A stretch of DNA of 42,126 nt from Fibrobacter sp. (GTDB lineage: Bacteria; Fibrobacterota; Fibrobacteria; Fibrobacterales; Fibrobacteraceae), in the NCBI GenBank assembly GCA_016295375.1, contig JAEDLI010000008.1, forward strand, positions 1 through 42,126, in the 5' to 3' direction. The notes under the pieces were generated by a model, which had not been told where the DNA came from, made no database searches, and worked only from the letters and a program-made list of their open reading frames with translations. Shown piece by piece: positions 30,871-39,767 of this stretch (position 1 is its first letter; every line of letters starts with the position of its first letter). The translations under genes were made by a program, and so were the position numbers.

Positions 30871-32169
30871 ATGATTTGGGTAAAATACATAGGTCTTTCT
30901 GCACTGGCAATACTAGTCGCTTGTTCCAACAATAACGACGTTGCTGGCTCTTCTCTTGAGACTGAAAACTCCATAGCCTTTTATGTAAAATTGGCCAATG
31001 GGGAGAACGCCTCCAAGGCGTACGTCATCATCCATGATTCAAAGTATTTCGCAGACGATGCTGATCTGAATTCTACCCAGCATCCTCAGACCGACGAAAA
31101 CGGAATTTTGGAATTAGATTCCCTGCCCAGAGGCAATTACATCGTAGAAGTTCGCGGTCTCCAAGATGAGCAGGAACAAAAGGGAGCTACCACTTTCGAA
31201 ATCACTCAAGTCGATAATGACTCCGGCAAGGTAGTGACTGTGCAAACAGGCATTCCCGCATCTTTTGAAGGCAAGGCCTACACGGACAAATACCCCGCCT
31301 GGGTCATGATTCGCGGTCTGGAATACAAGGTCCCCGTAGACTCCCAGGGCAATTTTTCCTTTGAGTCACTCCCCGAAGGCTTGTTCGAATTCGTGCTAGT
31401 CCACTCGCAAACCAACAGTGCGGGGGCTACCGTTTCCCAGATTCTTACAGAGGAAGAATTTTGCGTAGGCTGCGGTGGTTCTGGATCTGTAGCCTTGGTC
31501 GACAAAACGGCTCCGCCCAAAGATACCGTTTCTACGCCCAAAGATACCGTTTCTAAAGACACCGTAGCCGCGGATACCGCCGACACGGACACAATTCCTA
31601 CGGACACGCTTATACACTTTATGTTCGATGATTTTGAAAACGCCATTGAGAATGGAGAAATCAAGGATTGGTACACCGCTTTCTCAAAATACGCTAGCGG
31701 AAGCCTCGAAATCACCGACACCTTAAGCGACCGCAAAGGCTATGTGGCCCATTTCATGTGTCAAAACGACTCCCTATACAACTGGACCCTGATGGGGCGT
31801 TACCTAGGTGGAGCCGTCGACATGAGTGAGCTAGACTCCATTGTTTTCTGGGCAAAGGGAACTGTCAAGAACTACGTTTCCTTCTCCTTCGACATTATTG
31901 AATCCGACACCACCGCCGATATCCAGAGTGGTAAATCCTGGATGCATATCCCCCTTACCGAGGAATGGACCCGTTACACGGTAACCCCGTCGAACCTTCT
32001 TTCCGTAGACAGCAACAATACCGGCGGAAATATCGGCTGGGATGCTGTCAAGGACAAGGTTACCAACCTCTCTATCTTTGGCGGAAAAGGCGGAGAATTC
32101 TGGATTGACGACATCGAAGTTTTCGGTCTAGAAAGCTTCACGCCGAAGACTTCGTCCGTTAAAAATTAG
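30871..32169 (+). CDS. Lipoprotein with carboxypeptidase-regulatory-like and CBM11/CIA30-like domains
   Basis: A 432-residue lipoprotein (ALAILVAC, Cys18). Residues 35-115 look like a carboxypeptidase-regulatory-like beta-sandwich (DENGILELDSLPRGNYIVEVRG), and a second similar unit lies around 130-190 (VPVDSQGNFSFESLPEGLFEFVLVH). A Thr/Asp/Pro linker with PKDTVS repeats follows. The C-terminal domain (about 245-420; FDDFENAIENGEI...GGEFWIDDIEVFG) resembles CBM11/CIA30 galactose-binding-like folds that bind glycans. It lies behind a TIGR02147 gene, an arrangement that could be a regulator-surface protein pair. AGGACGAAG precedes the start, with a TATATTAAG box further up. A terminator follows. 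Confidence 0.8.
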   Translation: MIWVKYIGLSALAILVACSNNNDVAGSSLETENSIAFYVKLANGENASKAYVIIHDSKYFADDADLNSTQHPQTDENGILELDSLPRGNYIVEVRGLQDEQEQKGATTFEITQVDNDSGKVVTVQTGIPASFEGKAYTDKYPAWVMIRGLEYKVPVDSQGNFSFESLPEGLFEFVLVHSQTNSAGATVSQILTEEEFCVGCGGSGSVALVDKTAPPKDTVSTPKDTVSKDTVAADTADTDTIPTDTLIHFMFDDFENAIENGEIKDWYTAFSKYASGSLEITDTLSDRKGYVAHFMCQNDSLYNWTLMGRYLGGAVDMSELDSIVFWAKGTVKNYVSFSFDIIESDTTADIQSGKSWMHIPLTEEWTRYTVTPSNLLSVDSNNTGGNIGWDAVKDKVTNLSIFGGKGGEFWIDDIEVFGLESFTPKTSSVKN

Positions 32170-32200
32170 ATACACTAATATTGATAATTTGTCCACGGGA

Positions 32201-32230
32201 AATGTCGCTTCTGGCGGCATTTTTTGCTTT
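32201..32230 (+). terminator. Intrinsic terminator before the xylan cluster
   Basis: AATGTCGC-TTCTG-GCGGCATT (one G-T pair) followed by TTTTGCTTTT. Confidence 0.8.
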
Positions 32231-32278
32231 TAAGAGCCTAGATTTAGTGTTGGGAAAAAAGATTTTCAAGGAGACACC

Positions 32279-34570
32279 ATGGGTGTAAAAAATCTCGCCA
32301 ACACATCGATTTCTACGCTGTTCACTATCGCCGGGCTAACTTCATTTGCCTTGGCGGACAACCCCATTTCCAGTTACCATTACCTGGCAGACCCTGCCGC
32401 TACTGCCGACGATGAATATTTCTATATCATCACCGATTCCGACGACCCAGCTCCATATAACGCAACAGGCTACTCCATTAAAGCGCTCTACGCCTTTCGC
32501 AGTAAAGATATGAAGAATTGGACCGACTTCGGCATTATTTATGATGCCAGGGAAGTCGAAGGAATCGGAGATATCTGGGCGTCGGGAATTGCGGTAGATA
32601 ATAACGGTAAATTCCACATTGTATTTCCTGATGGAGGCGGGTCAGGTATCGGACTTATTGAATCTGATCACATCGAAGGACCATATAAGAATCCTGTTGC
32701 AGGAGGGAAAAAGCTCATCAACAACTGGGGCGGAGGCATAGCCGATTGCGATGGACTAGACTGGTGCTTTGACCCTGCGATTTTTATCGATGACGATGGA
32801 ACAGCTTACTTTACCGTTGGTGGCGGAGGAGTTCCAAACGACAAAAATCCAAATCCAAAACGTCCAGCAATAGATAACGGTAGCGACAACTTTAACATCT
32901 ACAAGTTCAACTCCGAAATCAACAGTTTCGATGTAAATACAAAAACCCATCTGCCAATTGGTGGTCCTGCCACTATGGAGGCGTCGTATATCCATAAATA
33001 CAAGGGCAATTACTACCTCTCTTATAGTACGCGGGATTTGCGCATTGCCTATGGCATGTCCAGTAGTCCTATGGGTCCATACACCTATAAAGGAATATTT
33101 ATGGGCAACCCAAGTATTAACGGGCAAAACATCAATTCATACAATAACAACCATCACGGTATTGCAGAATTCAAAGGCCATTGGTATGTTGTTTATCATG
33201 ACCGTCGCATCGCAAATGGATACGACGGACTTGAAAAAATTCCAGCCGAGGACGGCAAAGCAAATCCAGACCCCGCTTACCACCGTAGTGTGAGTGTAGA
33301 TGAATTCTTCTATAACGATGACGGAACAATGAAAGAATTGACTTTTACCAAGGAAGGTCCAAAACAACTTGAAAATTTTGACCCTTACGATTGGTACCCG
33401 GCACTCACCAGTTCCAAGCAGAAAGGAATTCGCAGCCGATCCAACTTCGTTGTAGGCAAAGCCGCCGAAACATTCTTACTTCCGCTATCAACTAAGGAAT
33501 CCTGGATTCGTGTTTCTGGCGTTGACTTCGGAACTGCCGCGACAGGATTCACGGTAGAGGCGGCAAGCATTGCCGATGGCAACAAGATTGAAATCCGTAC
33601 AGATTCTGCTACAGGAACTCTGGCAGGTACCTGTACGCTCCAGAAAACCGCAAACAAGAATACATTTGTTGAAAAATCTTGCGAAGTATCCGGACTTAAA
33701 GGCATCGTAGAACAACTCTTCTTGGTGTTCAAGGGCAATCAGGATTCTACGATGGCCATCAAGGCCTGGGGATTTGAAGGCAGCGGCACAACTCCTCCTG
33801 AACCGCAAAAGCCATTCAAGGGAACAGCCTGGGAAATTCCTGGCAAAATTGAAATGGAAGATTTCGACATTCCCGGAACAGGCCGCGGCACGGGCTTAGA
33901 TTCGTACTCCGACAATGACTCCGAAGATCATGGAGCGACAAGCAACGACGGCGTAAGTTACCGCGAAGGTACTGGCGTAGACATCTACAAAAAGGCAACC
34001 GGATACATTGTCGGTTACAACCAAGCCGGAGAATGGCTGGAATATACCGTGAACATTAAGGAAGCTGGTGATTACACAATGTTTGCCGCAGTGGCATCGG
34101 CCAACAACACATCCAGTTTCAAATTATCCATCGACGGCAACGACATTACCGAAGAAATTGCAGTTCCGCAAGCAACTTCCGGAGAAGAAAACTACGACGA
34201 TTACAATAAGATTTCCACAAACGTGACACTTCCGGCGGGCGAACACATCCTTCGCTTTACCGTGACCGGAGACTGGATGGATATTGACTACATCAATTTC
34301 GAGGCCGGCAAGGACGCCGAAGACTCGAAACCCATCGGTTATGTTGACGCCTTGCACAGCACTGGAAAAATGAACTATTCGCAGGCAACCCGTTTCGATG
34401 TATTCAGCATAAACGGTAAGAAAGTTGCGTCATTTACAGCCCACAGTTTTGCGGAAGCAACAAAACTTTGGCAAGACGGTCTTGTAAAGGGTTCCGAAAA
34501 CAGTATCGGCATTTGCCTCATCCGTAACCGTAGTAACGGCATGGTTGCAAAAGTTCGCGCAAAGCACTAA
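32279..34570 (+). CDS. Secreted GH43 glycosidase with CBM6 and FPm-1-like C-terminal tail
   Basis: A 763-residue enzyme. The signal peptide ends ALA (residue 26). The GH43 five-bladed propeller has candidate base Asp in YLADPAATADDEYFYI, the pKa-tuning Asp in CFDPAIFIDDDGTAYF and the acid Glu in ATMEASYIHKYKGNYYLSYS. It probably acts as an arabinofuranosidase or xylosidase on xylan side chains; the exact specificity is not readable. A CBM6 follows (about 518-672, KIEMEDFDIPG...GEWLEYTVNIKEAGDYTMF...DIDYINFEAG). The last 65 or so residues (FDVFSINGKKVASF...GICLIRNRSNGMVAKV) form the tail shared by the cluster. AAGGAG lies before the start. First gene of the cluster. Confidence 0.9.
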   Translation: MGVKNLANTSISTLFTIAGLTSFALADNPISSYHYLADPAATADDEYFYIITDSDDPAPYNATGYSIKALYAFRSKDMKNWTDFGIIYDAREVEGIGDIWASGIAVDNNGKFHIVFPDGGGSGIGLIESDHIEGPYKNPVAGGKKLINNWGGGIADCDGLDWCFDPAIFIDDDGTAYFTVGGGGVPNDKNPNPKRPAIDNGSDNFNIYKFNSEINSFDVNTKTHLPIGGPATMEASYIHKYKGNYYLSYSTRDLRIAYGMSSSPMGPYTYKGIFMGNPSINGQNINSYNNNHHGIAEFKGHWYVVYHDRRIANGYDGLEKIPAEDGKANPDPAYHRSVSVDEFFYNDDGTMKELTFTKEGPKQLENFDPYDWYPALTSSKQKGIRSRSNFVVGKAAETFLLPLSTKESWIRVSGVDFGTAATGFTVEAASIADGNKIEIRTDSATGTLAGTCTLQKTANKNTFVEKSCEVSGLKGIVEQLFLVFKGNQDSTMAIKAWGFEGSGTTPPEPQKPFKGTAWEIPGKIEMEDFDIPGTGRGTGLDSYSDNDSEDHGATSNDGVSYREGTGVDIYKKATGYIVGYNQAGEWLEYTVNIKEAGDYTMFAAVASANNTSSFKLSIDGNDITEEIAVPQATSGEENYDDYNKISTNVTLPAGEHILRFTVTGDWMDIDYINFEAGKDAEDSKPIGYVDALHSTGKMNYSQATRFDVFSINGKKVASFTAHSFAEATKLWQDGLVKGSENSIGICLIRNRSNGMVAKVRAKH

Positions 34571-34588
34571 AAATTTGGAATGGGAAAT

Positions 34589-36736
34589 ATGAGGATCAAA
34601 AAAATAATCAAGGGTGCAGCCATAGCGTTAGGGGTCCTGGGTGTTGCAGGAATCGTCTCGGCCTCTACCGTCAACGTGGACCTAGATGAAGAACACCAGG
34701 TTATCCGCGGGTTTGGCGGCATGGTGCACAACACCTGGCAAGGCAATGCAGGATTGTCCGAAACCGATGCAAAAATCGCCTTCGGGACAGGTGATGGCAC
34801 TATCGGCCTCAGCGTGTTGCGCATTCCGGTAAACGAAAGCAGTAACAACTTCGGAAAAGAGCTGGACGCCGCAAAATACGCCAAGAAATATGCCGGCAAC
34901 GATTTTCTGGTCTATGCCACTCCCTGGAAGCCGCCTCAGAATTTACAGACTCCCTATACTTTAAATCGATGGGGTACAAATTATCAAACAACGAAAGTTT
35001 CCGAAAGCAACTGGCAGGCCTATGTAGACCACCTCAACAGTTTTGCCGCCTACATGAAAAAACAAGGCGTTCCTCTTTATGCCATAAGCATACAGAACGA
35101 ACCCGACTGGTGCGATTCCTGGACCTGCTGGAGTACCGACGAACTATATAAATTCACCAAGAACTACGCCGGACAACTCCGTAAAAACGGAAACAAGGTT
35201 ATTTCTGCAGAATCGTTCAGTTACGATAAAAATCTGTATAACCAAATCCTTAACGATGCAGGAGCCTTGAAAAACATCGACATTCTCGGGGCCCACTTCT
35301 ATGCAAGCGAAGCCAATACCGGAGACAACTTCTTCCAGTACAGCCTTGCCGACCAAAAAAACGTGGAACGATGGATGACAGAACATTACACCGAAAGCGA
35401 CGGTAGTGCCAACTACTGGCGAAAGGTAATGAGAACCGGCGACCAGGCCAATGTCAACAAGCTTGACACTGTTCGTGCTATGGATGTAGGCTACGAAATC
35501 TATCGCGCCTTGGTTGTGGGAAACTTCAGTCAATATACCTGGTGGTATATCCGTCGTTGCTACGGCCTGATTATGGAAAAAGATTTCAGCAACAAAATCC
35601 AGATCCCGTCCAACGAAATTGGTAAGATCAGTAAGCGTGGCTACGTTCTTTCTCAGTATGCCCGATTTGTTCGCCCCGGCGCAATCCGTGTAGGCGCAAC
35701 TGCCAAGCCCGAAGACGACCTGTACGCCAGCGCCTATAAGAGCGCAGGAGGAGACAGCGTAATCGTGGTGCTTGTAAACAGGGATTACGGACACAACAAG
35801 ACGGTAACCGTCAATGTTCCTGGAGCAAACATTGAAACCTTCCACATGTACACCACTAGCGAAGCGAAAAACGCCCAATACGAAGGAGAGGTCGAAGTAA
35901 AGAACGGATCTGTAACCATCACCATGGATGCGGGCAATACGAGCAACAAGGATTGCATTGTCACACTCGTTGGTGTGGGACCGCAAATTAAAGTCCCTAG
36001 GGAACCTTTCGGTGGGACCGCCGTTGAATTGCCTGCAAAAATTGAAGTTGAAAACTTTGACGTACCAGGTGTAGGTTCTGGAAACAAGACCTACTACGAC
36101 ACCGAATCCGAAAAAAAGGGTGATGCCGACTACCGTAACGATTTAGGCGTAGACATTGTAATGGGAGGCTCCGGCATGGCGGTCGGTTACACCAACGAAG
36201 GTGAATGGCTTGAATATACCGTTAACGTGGCCACCGCAGGCAAATATAAACTCACCCTCAATGCCGCCTCGGGCTCAACAACTTCTAGCGTCCAGTTCCT
36301 CGCAGACGGCAACCCCATCACCGATGTAATTGCAATTCCCCAAACTGCCGAAAATGACTGGGGCGTGTACCAGGAAATCGAAGGAGGTGATGTGGAACTC
36401 GAAGCGGGAACCCATATCATCCGTCTCGCCATCACGGGAAGCTACGTAAATCTGGACTGGTTCATGTTGCAAGCCTATGACGCCGAAGGGTCTGTTGTCA
36501 AAGAAGTCATGGCCATTTCCGGAAAAGACCTGCATCTTGATGCACCCACAAGCGCCACCTACGATGTCTTTGACCTGAGTGGTAAAAAAATGGCAACTTT
36601 TACCGCGAGAAACATGACGGAAGCAATCCAATTATGGAAAAACGGCTCCATTATGGGCAGTATGAAAACAACAGGTATAAACCTAATCCGTTGCCGAACA
36701 AACGGAAGGGTTGCAAAAGTTCACACAAATTACTAA
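34589..36736 (+). CDS. Secreted GH30_8 glucuronoxylanase with CBM6 and FPm-1-like tail
   Basis: A 715-residue enzyme from ATG 34589 (MRIKKIIKGAAIALGVLG signal peptide); an in-frame ATG lies 9 bases upstream. The GH30 TIM barrel shows acid/base Glu171 (SIQNEPDW) and nucleophile Glu265 (WMTEHY). The TWWYIRRCYG and KRGYVLSQYARFVRPGAIRV segments match subfamily 8 glucuronoxylanases, in which the YIRR arginine contacts the 4-O-methylglucuronic acid branch. It should cut xylan next to glucuronate. The side beta-domain ends around 470, then comes CBM6 (KIEVENFDVPG...NLDWFMLQA) and the tail TYDVFDLSGKKMATFTARNM...LIRCRTNGRVAKV. It follows the GH43 gene by about 18 bases. Confidence 0.93.
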   Translation: MRIKKIIKGAAIALGVLGVAGIVSASTVNVDLDEEHQVIRGFGGMVHNTWQGNAGLSETDAKIAFGTGDGTIGLSVLRIPVNESSNNFGKELDAAKYAKKYAGNDFLVYATPWKPPQNLQTPYTLNRWGTNYQTTKVSESNWQAYVDHLNSFAAYMKKQGVPLYAISIQNEPDWCDSWTCWSTDELYKFTKNYAGQLRKNGNKVISAESFSYDKNLYNQILNDAGALKNIDILGAHFYASEANTGDNFFQYSLADQKNVERWMTEHYTESDGSANYWRKVMRTGDQANVNKLDTVRAMDVGYEIYRALVVGNFSQYTWWYIRRCYGLIMEKDFSNKIQIPSNEIGKISKRGYVLSQYARFVRPGAIRVGATAKPEDDLYASAYKSAGGDSVIVVLVNRDYGHNKTVTVNVPGANIETFHMYTTSEAKNAQYEGEVEVKNGSVTITMDAGNTSNKDCIVTLVGVGPQIKVPREPFGGTAVELPAKIEVENFDVPGVGSGNKTYYDTESEKKGDADYRNDLGVDIVMGGSGMAVGYTNEGEWLEYTVNVATAGKYKLTLNAASGSTTSSVQFLADGNPITDVIAIPQTAENDWGVYQEIEGGDVELEAGTHIIRLAITGSYVNLDWFMLQAYDAEGSVVKEVMAISGKDLHLDAPTSATYDVFDLSGKKMATFTARNMTEAIQLWKNGSIMGSMKTTGINLIRCRTNGRVAKVHTNY

Positions 36737-36750
36737 ACTAAAAATGGGGA

Positions 36751-36770
36751 TGATGATAGGGGTATCATCA
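36751..36770 (+). promoter_or_regulatory. Hairpin upstream of the CE1-like gene ribosome-binding site
   Basis: TGATGATA-GGGG-TATCATCA, a perfect 8-bp stem ending 3 bases before AAGGGAG. It lacks a T-run; it could be a processing or stability element between cistrons. Confidence 0.4.
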
Positions 36771-36784
36771 AAAGGGAGTGTCAA

Positions 36785-37960
36785 ATGCACAACAAGATCA
36801 TCAATGCCCTAGCCTTAACCGGTATTTTCGCGCTGGTAGGCTGTTCAGACAATTCTTCAGACCCGACGAACCTGCTCGGGAACCTGGATAACCCAGAAAT
36901 TTCTTCTAACTCCGAAGGTGAAGAAATCCCACCCGCCGGAGAACCCGATATTACCAGTTCGGAGACCTCTACCCTACCCGGCGAAAGTTCTCCTTCCGAA
37001 GAAAATACACAGCCAGATGGTTTCTCTTCGGCTACAGACGAAACTACCGAACCGGATAATACCACATCTTCGGACAGCGGTTCACAGCAAACAACTTCGT
37101 CTGAATCCACCCAGGAGCAGACTTATGCTTTTGGGTGGGCCAAAGGCAACGATCCCGTGCCAACAAAGGGCTGCGGGAAAGACCTGCAATTGCCGAAATC
37201 AGGTGATTTCCAATTCTCCTGGAATTTAAAGGGAAAAAATGAATCCCGAAAAATCTATATCGACATTCCAGACAATTATGACAAAAATAAGCCATACCGT
37301 CTTGTTTTCGGAATGCAGTGCATGAACGGTTCAGGTTCAAATGTCGCTAAAAATGAGAAATACTACGGACTTATGCCCCTTGACAACGGTAAAACGACTA
37401 TTTTCGTAGCTCCGGACGGTCAGTGCTTCAGCAACAATTGCCCCCCTTGGGGAGAAACCGATTATACCATGTTCGACGAACTGCTGGCCAAGCTTCAAAA
37501 CGAGCTTTGCATAGACTCCTCAAGAGTATTCTCTACCGGTTTCAGCTATGGATCCATGTTCACCAATGGACTTTCCAGAAATCATCAGCATGTCCTCCGT
37601 GGTGTTGCTGTCTATGAAACGGCAGATATCAACATCTGGTTGCCAGAAGTAGAAAACAAGCCCATCGCCTGGATGGGTGTACACGGCATGAACGACGGAC
37701 TTTGCACGCCCGAAATGGGCAAATCCGCTCGCAATACAGCCCTTAAAAATGCAAGCGCCGAAGGAAAAGACGCCACTTTAGAACAACCTGAAGAATCTTA
37801 TAGTTCACAGCACAAATGCTACGACTATAAAGACGTAGACGAACGTTTCCCGGTCCGTTGGTGCACTGATGACGCAGGACATATCTGGGACCATAAGGAT
37901 CCCGGTCAATGGAATTCCTGGGTCCCTGCAGCCACATGGGATTTTATTACACAATTCTAA
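36785..37960 (+). CDS. CE1-like esterase lipoprotein (feruloyl/acetyl xylan esterase type)
   Basis: A 391-residue lipoprotein (lipobox LVGC, Cys20) with a Ser/Thr/Glu-rich linker to about residue 112. An alpha/beta hydrolase domain of the CE1/PHB-depolymerase type follows: nucleophile Ser254 in GFSYGS, probable acid Asp in GVHGMNDGLC and His in DDAGHIWDH. Several Cys (130, 179, 214, 219, 242) may form disulfides. It probably removes feruloyl or acetyl groups from xylan at the outer membrane surface. Unlike its neighbours it has no CBM6 or C-terminal tail: it is lipid-anchored instead. GGGAG precedes the start; the next gene begins 15 bases after the stop. Confidence 0.85.
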   Translation: MHNKIINALALTGIFALVGCSDNSSDPTNLLGNLDNPEISSNSEGEEIPPAGEPDITSSETSTLPGESSPSEENTQPDGFSSATDETTEPDNTTSSDSGSQQTTSSESTQEQTYAFGWAKGNDPVPTKGCGKDLQLPKSGDFQFSWNLKGKNESRKIYIDIPDNYDKNKPYRLVFGMQCMNGSGSNVAKNEKYYGLMPLDNGKTTIFVAPDGQCFSNNCPPWGETDYTMFDELLAKLQNELCIDSSRVFSTGFSYGSMFTNGLSRNHQHVLRGVAVYETADINIWLPEVENKPIAWMGVHGMNDGLCTPEMGKSARNTALKNASAEGKDATLEQPEESYSSQHKCYDYKDVDERFPVRWCTDDAGHIWDHKDPGQWNSWVPAATWDFITQF

Positions 37961-37975
37961 AAACGGGCAATATAA

Positions 37976-39577
37976 ATGAATATACGATTTGCTAGTCTCA
38001 TTTTGGCATTGCCCCTGTTATTGCATGCCGCACCAGACCCCAACTTCCACATCTACATTGCCTACGGCCAGTCCAACATGGCTGGCGCAGGCGATATACG
38101 GAATGGAATCGACAATGTGGAGCACCAGCGCTACAAAATGTTCGCCACAACGGAGTGCGCAGGGCTTGGCCGCCCGGCCTTGTACGAGATCTACCCCGCT
38201 ATTCCCCCGATGTTCCACTGTGGCGAAGGACTTTCGGTAGCCGACTGGTTTGGCCGTGCCATGGCGGACAGCCTGCCCGATGTAACGGTTGGCATTATCC
38301 CCGTTGCTGTAGGTGGAACGAAGATTGAACTATTTGATAAAGACAAATACACCCAATATTTAAATTCCCTACCTCTCCCAAACGATCAATACTTGATTAA
38401 TTGGGCCAAGGATTATGGCTCCGACGGTAACGCCCATGCCCGTATCGTCGAAACGGCGAAAAAAGCCATGGAAGTGGGAGTTATCAAGGGCTTCATCTTC
38501 CACCAAGGCGAATCCGGCTCCATGAATGGCAACAACTGGCAAGCCGAAGTCAAAAAGACCCGTGATGACATACTAGAAGCCTTGGGGCTAAGTTCCGACA
38601 CGGTTCCGTTCCTTGCCGGGGGACTAGAAGAACAAGACGCTGGCGGATGCTGCTGGTCTTTTTCAAGGAACAATATAAAGACTCTCCCCAATGTGATGGA
38701 CAATACCTATTTTGTGAGTTCCGACGGACTTTCAGGCAACGGCAAAGACCCCTACCACTTCAGCAGTGCATCATACCAGGAGTTTGGCAAGCGCTATGCC
38801 GAAGAAATGCTCAAGCACATAAAACTCGGCCCAGTTGTTCTTGTTCCCCGCGCTCCCTATGGCGAAAAAGCTGTGAACATTCCTGGTAAAATCGAAGCAG
38901 AAAACTTCGATGTTCCGGGCTCGGGAGCAGCAAACAAAACCTTCAGCGATACAGATTCTCAAAACAGAGGTGATTCCGACTACCGAAAAGACGACGCCAC
39001 CTCTGCCGACCTTTACGACAAGGCAACCGGAGTCATTCTTGGCTACAACCAGGAAGGTGAATGGTTTGAATATTCCGTAAACATCAAGGAAGCCGGTGAC
39101 TACACCATGTTTGCTTCGGTGGCGACTGACAATTCGACCTCCGGTTTTTCGCTCTCCATAGACGGGGGAACCATTGCAGAAGTCCCAACAAGCGGGACCA
39201 GTTTTGATTCCTATAACCTTGTTCAAGCAAACGTAACACTCCCGGAGGGCGAACATATCCTCCTCATGACGGTGACCGGTTCTTGGTTCGACGTGGACTA
39301 TTTTATCTTCGTCAAGGGCAAGAACGCAACGGATCCAGAAGCCTACAAAACACAAAATCCAGAATCATTTACCGCACTGAAAATGGCAAGCAACACCGAA
39401 ACGACATTCTTCCTCTTTGACTTGCAAGGGAAACAGGTAGCTCGGTTCAATGCCCGCGGCATGGACACAGCAATCCGTATGGTTCAAGAAGGCATGGGGA
39501 ACCTCCGCCAAGGCGTTTACCTATTGCTCCACAAAGGTCCCGCCGGAATACAACAAAAGATTGTATACAAAAAATAA
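37976..39577 (+). CDS. Secreted CE6 acetyl xylan esterase with CBM6 and FPm-1-like tail
   Basis: A 533-residue enzyme with a signal peptide ending HAA (about 19). The CE6/SASA hydrolase domain has Ser33 in YGQSNMAG, the IPVAVGGTKIE block, FIFHQGESGSMNG and the catalytic-His segment KDPYHFSSASYQEFG. It removes O-acetyl groups from xylan. CBM6 (KIEAENFDVPG...GEWFEYSVNIKEAGDYTMF...DVDYFIF) and a tail (FFLFDLQGKQVARF...GVYLLLHKGPAGIQQKIVYKK) follow. The CE6-CBM6-FPm-1 order is the one described for F. succinogenes Axe6B, so this may be its orthologue; I leave the symbol open because Axe6A/Axe6B are reported as neighbours and only one CE6 is here. Confidence 0.9.
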   Translation: MNIRFASLILALPLLLHAAPDPNFHIYIAYGQSNMAGAGDIRNGIDNVEHQRYKMFATTECAGLGRPALYEIYPAIPPMFHCGEGLSVADWFGRAMADSLPDVTVGIIPVAVGGTKIELFDKDKYTQYLNSLPLPNDQYLINWAKDYGSDGNAHARIVETAKKAMEVGVIKGFIFHQGESGSMNGNNWQAEVKKTRDDILEALGLSSDTVPFLAGGLEEQDAGGCCWSFSRNNIKTLPNVMDNTYFVSSDGLSGNGKDPYHFSSASYQEFGKRYAEEMLKHIKLGPVVLVPRAPYGEKAVNIPGKIEAENFDVPGSGAANKTFSDTDSQNRGDSDYRKDDATSADLYDKATGVILGYNQEGEWFEYSVNIKEAGDYTMFASVATDNSTSGFSLSIDGGTIAEVPTSGTSFDSYNLVQANVTLPEGEHILLMTVTGSWFDVDYFIFVKGKNATDPEAYKTQNPESFTALKMASNTETTFFLFDLQGKQVARFNARGMDTAIRMVQEGMGNLRQGVYLLLHKGPAGIQQKIVYKK

Positions 39578-39635
39578 CGCACATCCCGTAACAAAACAAA
39601 ATCATCCCCACATGATGTACAAAGAAGGAGACGCC

Positions 39636-39686
39636 ATGCGGGGTATCGCCCTTGACAATTTGTCAAGGGCATTTTTGCTTTTTTGA
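39636..39686 (+). CDS. Putative 16-residue leader peptide overlapping a terminator
   Basis: AAGGAG (39625-39630) and a 5-base spacer precede ATG 39636. The peptide MRGIALDNLSRAFLLF is encoded across the terminator hairpin 39648-39670 and ends in its T-run. Ribosome movement here would affect termination. The phrase LDNLS recurs 20 codons later at the start of the GH43 frame. Confidence 0.4.
   Translation: MRGIALDNLSRAFLLF
39648..39682 (+). terminator. Terminator or attenuator ahead of the last GH43 gene
   Basis: GCCCTTGACA-ATT-TGTCAAGGGC, a perfect 10-bp stem, followed by ATTTTTGCTTTTTT. Confidence 0.8.
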
Positions 39687-39767
39687 GTCAAAACATCCAC
39701 TTTGGAGGGTATTTTTATGCTGGACAATTTATCAGGGCAGGGTGTACCCTGGCCTGGGAGAAAAAAA

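Noticed and set aside
34567..34899. Antisense open frame at the start of the GH30 gene
   Set aside because: It has no domain or initiation signal and overlaps a certain gene.
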